From Antrodiella citrinella (taxonomy: Eukaryota; Basidiomycota; Agaricomycetes; Polyporales; Steccherinaceae), in NCBI GenBank assembly GCA_004802725.1, contig SGPM01000060.1, forward strand, positions 39,609-103,608: 64,000 nt of DNA. The letters run 5' to 3'. This document shows, in pieces, positions 44,886 to 54,802 of this stretch. A program made the position numbers and the translations under genes. The first letter of the stretch is position 1. Each line of letters begins with the position of its first letter. Under the pieces are notes generated by a model. That model saw only the letters and a program-made list of their open reading frames with translations, made no database searches and was not told the DNA's origin.

Positions 44886-47046
44886 ATGAGTGTCCTTGTC
44901 TCACGTCCCCTTCGCTCTCTTTATCGATTATCTTCTTCTTGTACATTACCTTTGTCCTCCCGATTCCAACACACCAAACCGATGGCGACAGCAGAAGCGC
45001 TCAGCGAGGCCATCGCACAACAATCCAGCTTGCTGGTAGAGCTCCGCAAACAACAGGCGGACAATGCTACTATGGAGGAGGCGAAGAAGAAACTCGGCGA
45101 TTTGAAAAGAGCTCAAGGGCAGCTGCTAGGTGCAGCGGGCGGAGCCAAGGATGGAGGGAAGAAGAAGGAGAGGCTCTTGCTTAAGACAGCAAAGGTACGT
45201 CGCGTGGCTTCTGACGACAGGCAATAGCTCAAGCTCATGATAGATCTAATTTGTCTTAGGGAACACGCGACTATGGTCCGACAGAAATGTTCTGTCGAGA
45301 GCATATTGAGCGGATAGTCAAGGATTGCTTCACTACCTTTGGTGGCAGCTGTCTGGACACGCCCGTCTTCGAGCGCAAGGACATCCTCGCTGGGAAGTAC
45401 GGCGAGGATGCGAAGTTGATTTTCGACTTGAAAGATCAAGGTGGAGAGGAGCTCGCACTGCGATACGACCATACTGTTCCCCTCGCGCGATACCTTGCTA
45501 TGAATGGAGCGATCAATACCCAGGCGAAGTTGTGGCAGGTTGGAAAGGTGTACCGACGTGACAACCCAGTCATGTCAAAAGGTCGCATGCGGGAATTCTC
45601 CCAAGCGGTGAGCATCCTTTCCAAGAGTACGTAGAAACCCCGCGCTGATTTTCAATATAGGATTTTGATATCGCTGGAACGTGGGATTCCATGATTCCAG
45701 ATGCTGAGCTCATCGGGCTCTTGTGTACCATCCTCACACGACTAGAGGTCGGCGAATTCATTGTCAAGGTGCGCAAAAATATGGCTTTATTAAAAATGGA
45801 TCTGACATCTGATATTCTCTTGGTTGGCCCAGCTGAACCACCGAAAAATCCTAGACGGTATTTTCGAAGTCTGTGGTGTCCCCGCAGACAAGATTCGCAC
45901 TATCTCGTCGGCCGTTGACAAGTTGGACAAGCTACCTTGGGCAGAAGTCAAGAAAGAGATGTCAGAAGAGAAAGGGCTTGAATCAGCCGTAGCCGACAAA
46001 ATTGGCGAGTACGTCAAGCACAAGGGTGGTCCTTTGCTGCTTGAGCAGCTCCTCAAGGATGAGACTTTGATGGCGAACCCAAGTGCAAAGGCCGGCCTTC
46101 AGGAGATGGGAACTCTTTTCAGCTATCTGGAGGCATACAGTGTCCTTGACAAGGTGGATACTCGTCCACAGTCCCGCCCGTTTTCAAGTACTAATTCCTC
46201 CGTAGATCTCATTCGATATGTCGCTGGCCCGTGGGCTTGATTACTACACCGGTATCATCTACGAAGCCGTCGTAGAAGCGTCCGCACCTCCAGGGTTCAA
46301 AGCCGCCAACGCCTTCGCCTCCTCATCCACACAGCCCTCCATCCCCAGTACTGACACCCCCGCCGCACCTGTCGCCACGTCAAAAAAGAAATCCAAGAAG
46401 CCAGTGAACGCCGACGAAGAAGAGGAAGTTGACGAGTCGTCAGTGGGTGTGGGCTCGATCGCCGCTGGCGGTCGGTACGACAACCTTGTAGGTATGTTCG
46501 CTGCCGCCGCCGCGGGTGAGGGCAAGAAAGCGCCGGGGTTGCCGTGTGTGGGTGTCAGTATCGGTATGGACCGTATATTTGCCATCGTGTGGCCGAAATG
46601 GGTGGAGAGGGGTATGAGGAGTAAGGAGACGATGGCGTATGTCATGGCTGCAGGCGACGGGCTGTTGAAGGAGCGAGTAAGGCTGGTACAGACGCTGCGT
46701 GAGGCAGGCATCAAGGTGTGTAGTGTAGTGCTTCCATGTCTGAGGAATTTTGTCCTGACTACGTTTCTAGAGTGACTTCCTTTTCAAGAATAAGCCAAAG
46801 CTTCCTGCGCAGTTCGCAGCGGGCGAGAGAGATGAGGCACCATTTGCTATCATCCTCGGCGGAGACGAGCTGAAAGAAGGACTCGTCACCGTCAAGGAGC
46901 AGAGGTGGGAGTTTGTCGACGGCGAGAAACGCAAGATCCAGTCAGACGACAAGGGCACAAAAGTGAAGCGTGATGAGCTTGTAGATTGGATCAAGAGCAC
47001 AGAAACGTTCAAGGACTGGTCGTTCGGGAAGCTAATATCCAGTTGA
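44886..47046 (+). CDS. HTS1: histidyl-tRNA synthetase, probably dual-targeted
   Basis: Class II aminoacyl-tRNA synthetase that charges tRNA-His. Exons 44886-45194, 45260-45607, 45661-45768, 45833-46153, 46206-46715 and 46771-47046 give 623 residues. A WHEP-like helical stretch ([20 protein letters not shown]) precedes motif 1. The substrate loop is [17 protein letters not shown]; motif 2 is [20 protein letters not shown]; the histidine-A motif is RGLDYYTG; motif 3 includes [12 protein letters not shown]. The anticodon-binding domain ends KDWSFGKL. A ~60-residue low-complexity insertion ([19 protein letters not shown]) interrupts the catalytic core before GGRYDNLVG. The first Met begins a basic, Ser-rich leader ([18 protein letters not shown]) like a mitochondrial signal; a second Met at 44982 ([10 protein letters not shown]) would start the cytosolic form. 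Confidence 0.95.
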
Positions 47047-47221
47047 ATGGTTTGTTGAAGTCTTGAGTTGGATCATGCTATGCGTAGAGTACTTAGTGGA
47101 ATGCGAACACCCTCTCTCCTTTCACGCTCGATGGAATTACAATTGGTTGACGAGCATAATGGCATGAATGATACAATGGAAACGTCCTGTTCCGCCTATC
47201 TTTGATAAAACTTGTCCTTCC

Positions 47222-48104
47222 TTACTCTTCCTCTGACCCAGAGCCTGATCCCGGTTCGTCGTCGTCATCTTGATTGATAAAGAGAAAGGAATCAGAATAC
47301 TGTCACATTGCGCAGTAGCCATGAGTGCACATACCGTCCACAACATCATCATGATTTACGCTCGCCGAAGCCTGCTGTCTCCTGAACAGCGCACGCGTCT
47401 CCGTGTCGGACAATGGGATGCAGTTCAAGGCGGTATCCCCGTTCTTATCTTTGATCCTGAATGACCGGAGATACATAACATTCAGGATGACTTTGGGCAA
47501 TAAGAACACACGAAGGACGTACGTGACATCAGCTCCTGCCTCGAGCAAACTGTCCACCACATATTTCCGCATCTCGGGGTCGTCGATCCTGACTGCGAGG
47601 TGTAATGGTGTAGCTTTCTCCATCCGATTAATGGGATCGACGTCGCATCCATCATATGAAAGGATCTCTTCTAGGACATCTGGACACCCAAGAGAGGCTC
47701 TGTAGAGGAGTTGAGAAACTCAGTAAGAGTTCAAGAAGAGGTGAATAGGTGAATACATACTCACGCGTAGTGAAGTGCTGTGGTGCGGTGCAGAAACGAG
47801 GGGTTGAGAGAGTCTCATCGTAACCTCCGAATACCAGTCGGCGTACCTGTGTTCCCTAGCCTGTGATAGTTGGGATGAGTGTACGATGAGAGAAGCGTGA
47901 ATTCCTTCGGCTCACCCGTCCTGGAAATTAATGTCAAACTCTCCTGCTCCGAAGACCTCCAAGATCAAGTCGAGGTCATCTTGCTTCGCAGCGGCAAGGA
48001 GTCGTTCGTCTAGCATTTACGACTTCGTCAGTGAAAGCGATCAGAGCATTAGAATGCATCACCAGATACGCACTATTGCTTGCGCCTTTCGTATCGTCTG
48101 CCAT
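47222..48104 (-). CDS. small ankyrin-repeat protein (YGL242C-like)
   Basis: Seven small exons (48104-48074, 48009-47916, 47860-47847, 47777-47765, 47699-47523, 47456-47335, 47268-47222) join in phase to 165 residues; two are only 14 and 13 nt. Ankyrin repeats are visible as NERLLAAAKQDDLDLILEVF, DGLGNTALHYAASLGCPDVL, ATPLHLAVRIDD and AGADVTIKDKNGDTALNCI. The C-terminus is acidic (DDDDDEPGSGSEEE). Length, repeat order and acidic end resemble the uncharacterised yeast protein YGL242C, from memory. Such proteins mediate protein-protein contacts; the partner is unknown. It is convergent with HTS1 (175 bp apart). The exon chain is inferred, but each junction has consensus splice sites. Confidence 0.8.
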
Positions 48105-48629
48105 GGTAGATATTGTTGCGGATGTTGTGGATGACGGAGAAACGGACTCGGATCTCAATGCAAGCAGTGCCAGATTCAAGTGCGGGCCGTGTCTGTCCGG
48201 AGCCTCGTCTCGCCTACACCCCTTGTGGACAACTAAAAGTAGTCCCTCGAGCTCGTTGCTCTCGGTCTTGGACGGAAAGAAACGAGAAGATGGACTTTAA
48301 GCACGGAGGCTTCCAGCTGAGGTACAGATGCGCCAATCTCATACGGCAAGACATCGAGTTCGGTGTAAATAGGATTCACGGAGAAAGACAGCTGAAGACG
48401 GCATGCAATATTTGGGAGGATTATGTGCAATGCAATAGATGTATCAAGTCCGTCCCCGAAAGCAACATTACATGCAAATTGTGATACCCCTTCTCCAGCG
48501 CAGCGCGATTTAAGAGCGACTCTGCGGTTGTCCACAGCCGGATTCTGCGTGTAGTTAATGAGTACGAGTCGGAACCTCCTATGCTCGGGACTCACTCTAC
48601 TAGGATTCAAGTGAACAGGACCGGCACTT

Positions 48630-49092
48630 TTATGATGAAGGGTACAGCTCTTCCCTCAGGTTGATACCTGGTCATTTCATGTCAGCGTACCAGAATTTGT
48701 GTGGGGATGAATTTCAACCGACCAAGTTCCTCCCGAACACCCTTGAGCTCTTCTAGGTATGCCTTATACTGCTGCTTGTTCTCAACTTTCTCACTGACAC
48801 CCTCGAAAATTCTGACGGCGGTAGCGTAGTCGTTGACACGTCGAGTTGCCCGGAGTGCAGCCTCGACGACGGCAGGTGTGGGGACGAGATCGTGGGCGAA
48901 GCAGTTGTTGAGCCCTCGCTGGACCTCGAAGAGGTCCTCGGCGTCCTTGAAGAACTGGACGTAGCGTTCGTTGAATGACTCGAATGTCTCCTGGCTATGT
49001 GCGCTCGAGGATGGGCGGGCGAGGACGGGTGCGACGCGTTGGGCAGCGGGACGGGCGCGAAGGAGAGTGGCGAGCACCTGTGTGCGCATCAT
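48630..49092 (-). CDS. COX6: cytochrome c oxidase subunit 6 (human COX5A homologue)
   Basis: Nuclear-encoded subunit of mitochondrial complex IV. Exon 1 (49092-48723) and a 38-nt exon 2 (48667-48630) give 135 residues. The N-terminus is an Arg/Ala-rich mitochondrial presequence (MMRTQVLATLLRARPAAQRV). The mature part is diagnostic: FNERYVQFFKDAEDLFEVQR, then CFAHDLVPTPAVVEAALRAT, RRVNDYATAVRIFEGV, and QQYKAYLEELKGVREELG. The intron (48722-48668) must be removed to obtain the family C-terminus GINLREELYPSS. Reading through it gives an unrelated tail (RLKFIPTQILVR). The start could also be the second Met, 3 bp later. Divergent from the Tra2-like gene. Confidence 0.93.
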
Positions 49093-49525
49093 TGCTGGAA
49101 ATTGTACGGTGGGGAGGAGGGCGGGCGAGTTGACAATCAGAGGGAAGAAAAGAGGAAACTCGTCGCTGGGGATGGGCAATCTGGGCATGCCGCGACCCCC
49201 TTTGCCGAGCCGGTTCATCCCGGAGGTTATTCCAGATCATCCACTGCTTGTCTCGATGGTACGGCCGTCTTTCATATTCGTTCGTACAGTACACGACATA
49301 CGATACATGTCTCCATGTTTGTCGACATACTTTCCAAGTCGGTGTGAGGGAGGAGGAGTGTCCCGGAGCCCGCCGGAATGGCCGGCCGGGTCGGTGTGGT
49401 TTTGTTTGTGCTGCATGACGGGAAGGACAGCGATGGGCGCAACACTGCTCTTCGTTCCTCTTCAGTCCCACCACCACCAACAACTCTCACTCAACAAGTC
49501 CGACAGCGACCAGCTCTTGTCGACA
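49093..49525. promoter_or_regulatory. 433-bp divergent promoter region, COX6 / Tra2-like gene
   Basis: Contains no gene I can support although both strands have long stop-free frames. Must contain the promoters of both flanking genes. Confidence 0.45.
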
Positions 49526-51021
49526 ATGGATGACGGTACGTCTTCAGCATACCCGACGACGACGAGGACAACGACGAGGAAGATGCTCGCTCTCCCCTTC
49601 CCAAAGCCGACGCTCCCCAATTTCTTCTAAAATACGCGTTGCTCTGTTCACCAGCGACTGCACTTTCATCCTTCAACCTTCCTTTGTCTTTTCAGGCGAC
49701 CCTTTCCTTTGAGTTGGCTGAAGGCCGCACACTCGCAGCATGGATCGGGTCGCAACGTCAGCCCTGCTCACCGGCACTACCAGAGATTCTGCCAGTGGTC
49801 TTAGTTGCACCACTCGTTCAGAATCCGTTACGGAGTTGCATGCCTTTGCGTGTACAGTTTCTGGCTTCTCTCTTTTCTGTCTCCGTCGGTTGCCCGGTCG
49901 ACTACATCGGTTACATTCAGCCTTCGTCATCCTACCAGCCTTCTCCGCCATGACATCGACCCTGACGTTTTCATCATATTTCCCTCTTTCCGGTACACTA
50001 TCTTCAGCATGGCAATCTCAAGATATGGGTCCCCCCACCAATGGTGGCGGTATAAGCATCCCGACTCATGATGCGCCCCCGAGCAACGACGGTGCCCTTG
50101 GCAGACCTGATGAGCCGTGGGCAAATGGTGCAGGGCGCTCCCCTCGTGGACAGGGCGGTGAACCTCCCAGGCGGTCAAGCCGTAGCCGCAGCCCCAGTGC
50201 TAGAGAACGTGAGGGGTACGTTGACTTCAACCGTCACTCTTCCACCGTATTCTGACCGTTGATTATCAGGCGCGACCCAGGACAAAACAACCCTGGTAAC
50301 AATCTGCACGTCTCCAGCCTTAGCCATCGCGTTGATACGCGCGACCTGGAACAGGCGTTTGCCAAGATTGGTCGAGTAAGCCTGTTCCCGTTTCAAAGTT
50401 GAAACTCAAACTAAGATTGTCAATATTTATAGGTCAAAAAGGCTCAGGTCATGTATGATCCCCATTCGCGTGAGTCGCGGGGATTCGGGTTCGTCACCAT
50501 GGAATCCGCCGAAGAGGCTGAAGCTGCTATTACTGCGCTCAATGGTACTGACTTGATGGGTAAGAACATGACAGTTGAGAAGGTGAATAACTTCCAGCGA
50601 TCTGTTTGAGCTGTGAGATTGTCATATTCATCGCTTTACATACAGGCCCGTCGTGGACGTGCCAGAACACCTACGCCAGGAAGATACTACGGTCCTCCCA
50701 AGAGGAACGACCGTCAGTTCTGTCAGCTTTCTTTTTCTTCTATTACCTGACATTTTGAGTGACCTAGAACGCACAACAGATGAGCGACCATACGACCCTC
50801 GTCCCTACGACAGCCGGTACGCCCGTGGTTACGATGACCACCGTGGAGGAGGAAGCGGTGGTGGTGGTGGCAGCCGCCGTCCACGCTACGACGACGACTT
50901 CCGCGGCGGAGGACGCGACGATCGTGGCGGCGGGTACCGTGACTACGACAGAGGTTACGACAGGGGTTATGAACGCAGGGGCGGCGGCAGTGGAGGAGGA
51001 TACGATGACAGGCGGTACTAG
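49526..51021 (+). CDS. Tra2-like RRM RNA-binding protein
   Basis: Nuclear SR-type splicing regulator-like protein. Main exons 50023-50215, 50270-50375, 50433-50582, 50646-50712 and 50780-51021. N-terminal RS stretch (PPRRSSRSRSPSARERE); single RRM with RNP2 NNLHVSSL and RNP1 SRGFGFVTM; then TVEKARRGRARTPTPGRYYG as in Tra2; and a C-terminus of RGG/GY-rich repeats (RGGGRDDRGGGYRDY). The first exon is inferred: ATG at 49526 encodes MDD and ends before a consensus gtacgt. A ~487-bp intron then joins in phase at 50023, giving 255 residues. The alternative is a start within the open frame from 49740. A long, possibly regulated first intron fits autoregulated SR genes, but that is inference. Confidence 0.82.
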
Positions 51022-51280
51022 GTATTCTTCGCAGATTCCTGTTTGTCACGTCACCTCCATCTTGGACCTTTCGTTGATGCAAAATGATGGCTACTGTACA
51101 ATGCCTTTAAATTCCTTTTCAATTTTGCGTCTTTTCGTCGTTTCTACTCCGTATGATTGGTGTCGTCAGGTCAGCGTGTAGCATGCTTCCTCTAATAAAT
51201 GTTCTGCTATCTCTACAGTTATACAGTCGTAGAATTCGCAACTCTTGACGTTCACTAGGAGACGGTTAGTACGGATGATA

Positions 51281-52287
51281 TCACGTCCCAGCACTTCCTA
51301 TGCCCATTTCTACGACGTAGTTGTCCCTCCGAAGCTTCTTCATCTCCTGAACAACCTCGCCGACCTTCTCAAACTCCGTCCACCGTTTCCTGTCCTTGTC
51401 TTCCGCGGGGCCTCCAACGACGCCACCAGACGGCAACGGCTCTACGAACCGGACTTTCAGAGCCAGCCACTGCATGGCCTTGATGTTCGCCACGAACTCT
51501 TCGACGTTGCGCTGCAGTCCCTCGCAATAGATGATGCCAGGGTACCCGACTTTGGCGAAGCCGGAGATGGAGAGCTGGGAGGACCAGGATTGTAGGTTTC
51601 GCCGCTTAGAGGGGGACACGAGGTGGTGTGAGGTCAGGAGGGCATGGTATATGCTCTCAGAGTGAGCAGGATTTGGAGACGAGATGCTCATGTCCTCTTG
51701 CTCGGTCATGCTGGTGAGGGTCGTTTCGGCTTCGTGCAGTCGTAGTAGAAGACTTGACATCAGCTCGTACACAGGGTATCTGGGTAAGACACAGTCGCGT
51801 CAGTCCGATGCATATTTTGACCCTGACAACTTCAACTTGGGCATCAGTAAACAAAGGAAACGCACTCACTGTCAACCACCTCCGCCGCACATTCCCTCAC
51901 GACGCGCTGCCACCGTTCCTGGTCCGCTCGCGAGATCTGGTCGCCTCTCACAGCGACCATAGCAGCAGGCTCCTCGGACCACGCTGCGACGGTGCCAGGC
52001 GCACCATAGTCGCTGGGTATTTGGACCTCAAACCGTAGTGGGATACCGGAGCTCTTGACTTGCACTTTAGCTGCAGATTCTGGATATCCAAGGTGGCTTG
52101 AATGAGACGGCTCTCCGGGATACGCGTCCAGGAGGGTTTGCCACCGTTCGGAGTCGTTTGACGGTGGGATGAACGAGAGCTCTTCACCGTGTAGTAGAGA
52201 GCATTTCAATAAGGTCAGCTCTTCGAGCTGGCGAGTTATGTTGTCTGCACAAAGTGAAGACATGAAAGTCGAGAGCAGCGCCGTCAT
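51281..52287 (-). CDS. RWD domain protein (RWDD2-like)
   Basis: Two exons, 52287-51866 and 51779-51281, give 306 residues. The RWD domain occupies the N-terminal third (ITRQLEELTLLKCSLLHGEE, then IPLRFEVQIPSDYG, then WQRVVRECAAEVVDSEYPVY), and the DUF1115-type C-terminal domain follows (HHLVSPSKRRNLQSWSSQLS, KVGYPGIIYCEGLQRNVEEF, MQWLALKVRF). The donor that keeps the frame is gtgcgt at 51865, which yields the family motif DSEYPVYELMSS; the nearer gtgagt at 51869 would break it. RWD domains bind other proteins, often in ubiquitin or translation-control complexes; the role of this family is not well known. Upstream in-frame Met codons at 52410 and internal at 52263 are alternative starts. Confidence 0.82.
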
Positions 52288-52815
52288 TTGGGCGTGAACG
52301 CGTGAACGCGAGAAATTGATCGTGCCGCCGGCAACGCTACATGTACGCGGCCAGTCGCAGCCAATGACCATCGTCCAATCGTCCAGACGTCCAATGCTCA
52401 GCTTCCACATCGTGGTTCAGAGCACAGTCAAAGAAGAACTGTCACTTTATTGTATCGGAAGTGAAAGTTGTGACTGACCTAGGTAGTCGTTGGCTGCGAA
52501 CCGGCGCCGAACGTTGATGTGGAATTTGACTGGCTCGAAGAATCGCTGATACGACTCACACGGCGACCATATACCTTCTGAGGAGCTCTTGTATTAGTGC
52601 TGCACGTTGACATACTACTGGCTAGTGAGCAGCATTTCTGAGCTCAAATGATGTTGCTGACCACACTGGCACACTCACTGCTACTCATACCAGGCTCCTT
52701 TCCCGAGGTTTGCAACCTCATTATCAGCCTTCACCGACGCGTCAACCACTTCGGTTACTTAGCTGTCGGACGGACTGAGACAACGCCGTAAATTCCAGCC
52801 AGTTTGTCCCTGAAG
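52288..52815. other. 528-bp divergent intergenic region
   Basis: Lies between the RWD gene and the carboxypeptidase gene. No coding evidence; a TTG-initiated extension of the carboxypeptidase frame to 52804 is not needed. Confidence 0.45.
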
Positions 52816-54802
52816 ATGCGCGCGGGAGTGTCTGCAATAATCGCGGGTATGCTTCTGCTTCTGCAAGCCCTCGGGTCGGTCTCTAGATCGGTATACGCTA
52901 CCAGCGACAGCGATCAGGTCGTTCTTGATGAGAACGCCGCGGGAAGGTCAGGTGTTGTTGGTTCGGACGGCGAACAAGCTGTGGGCGCAGGAGGGCATAC
53001 AATTCCCTTTGAAGATAACGACGAGTTTCTAGGATTTGAAGCGGAACTAGTGCATCTTCAAGCCTTCCCTGAACACCAACTGAGAATCACCAACACTAGG
53101 TCGACGCTCTGCGACACATCGGTCAAACAGCATTCTGGTTATCTGGATATATCAGATGGGAGGCATCTGTTCTTCTGGTATGTAGTTTATATGGGACCGA
53201 CGTATGATGGCGATATTGACACCTTGACCAGGTTCTTTGAATCGAGACACGACCCTCAAGATGCCCCCCTCATGCTGTGGCTGAACGGCGGACCAGGCTG
53301 TAGCTCCATCGCGAGCGGTCTCCTATTCGAGAACGGTCCTTGCTTCGTCGCCGAGGGAGGGAATAGTACTGTCCGTAATGCTCATTCCTGGAACGAGGCC
53401 GTCAATATCATTTATCTGGATGAACCTGTCGGGACAGGATACTCCTACGCATCTGACGGCTCCAAAGTGGACACGCTGGCAGATTTGACCATTGACGTCT
53501 ATGCCTTCTTGGTAATGTTCTTGGAAAAGTGGCCGCAGTACGCCACCGCGCCGTTCCATCTTGCCGCGGAGAGCTGGGGCGGTCATTACGGACCTCACAT
53601 TGCGAGCTACATTCACGAGAAGAACCAGGAGTTCATTTATTACCCGCGGGAGGACGCGTTCTACATCAACCTAGCCTCCCTCATCATCGCCAATGGGCTG
53701 ACGGAACCTTGGTCGCAGTTCGAGTCGATTCCTGAATACAAGTGTGGTGGTGCACCGTATCCCTTTTTGGAGCCAAACTCGCTAGAATGCAGGACGATGA
53801 GGGCGAACAGACCGCTGTGCTTGAGCTTGATCAGCGCATGCTACAGGTTCCAGACTCAGGCGAGCTGCGCTGCCGCCACAACCCATTGCTGGCCGACTAT
53901 GATGATTGGTGGAATCAGTAAGCCGTGTTCTGTGGTGTTCGTGTCGTGATAGGACCAATTTGAACTCACTTGTTATGAATAGATGATGATACGAACCCCT
54001 ACGACATACGCGTACGCTGTGACGAGGGTGCTAAAATCTGCTACCCCGAAATCGACGACGCCGAGACGTGGATGAATTCAACTGCGGTGAAGAAAGCCCT
54101 CGGCGCTGGCGTTGACCGCAATTTCCAGGCGTGTAACATGGATGTGAACTTCGCATTCTATCAGCGAGGCCAGGCTTTGACGAATAGCGCTGCGCTACTC
54201 CCCAAACTGTTGCATGGTGGTGTCAGGCTGTTAGTCTACGCTGGAAATACAGGTGAGTAAGGTGGCTACTTTTCGATGACCGTGCGACCGAGTTTGACGA
54301 ACATGTTCATAGATGCGGTGTGCAACTATCAGGTAATACTACTGCCTACGCTCTGCCATTGGCGTGTTCCCCTCTGACCTTCAATCTGTCATTCACAGGG
54401 CGTTGAATTGTGGATGACTCGTTTGTCGAACGCCTTCCACACGGAATTTCTTACGACCGTGTCTGTGCCCTGGCGGACCCTTCGCTCCAACTATCTCGCT
54501 GGACAGGTGCGCTCTGCAGGCGGTGCGGTGAAAGGTGCGGGGAACTACACGTTCGTGCAGATCTATGATGCGGGGTACGTCGAGCCGTATTCATCGACTG
54601 TCTACCGCTATCGCTCCGCTGCACAATCACTGACTCTTTGTGGCGGCGGTTCGTTTGTAGGCATATGGCTCCCCATGATCAGCCGGAAGCAACACTCGTC
54701 AGTATCTTTGTGTCGTTTGTCCACGCATGTCTGATTTCGTTGCTAACTGACTTCATCTTGCAGGACATGATTGAGAGATGGATCCTCAACCGCCCGTGGT
54801 AA
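52816..54802 (+). CDS. secreted/vacuolar serine carboxypeptidase (S10)
   Basis: Removes C-terminal residues from peptides in the secretory/vacuolar route or outside the cell. Six exons (52816-53917, 53983-54252, 54313-54332, 54399-54574, 54661-54697, 54764-54802) give 547 residues. Residues 1-25 form a signal peptide (MRAGVSAIIAGMLLLLQALG), followed by a propeptide. S10 motifs: LMLWLNGGPGCSS (oxyanion region), YLDEPVGTGYSY, nucleophile Ser ~253 in HLAAESWGGHYGP (usually GESYGG; here ESWGG), catalytic Asp in DAVCNYQG, and His in GHMAPHDQP. All three catalytic residues are present. Glu before Ser is kept, as needed for acid-pH activity. Several Cys pairs and N-glycosylation sites (NST, NYT) fit secretion. 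The carboxypeptidase Y-like branch is likely. Confidence 0.93.

Noticed and set aside
49740..50021. Open frame upstream of exon 2 of the Tra2-like gene as a possible N-terminus
   Set aside because: The translated sequence is Cys/Ser/Leu-rich and unlike the RS-type protein; the MDD exon with a consensus donor fits better. Kept only as an alternative.
51866..51870. Donor gtgagt at 51869 for the RWD gene
   Set aside because: It would shift the frame into a stop; the gtgcgt donor at 51865 gives the conserved YPVYEL motif.
52804..52815. TTG start for the carboxypeptidase
   Set aside because: A normal ATG at 52816 directly precedes the signal peptide.
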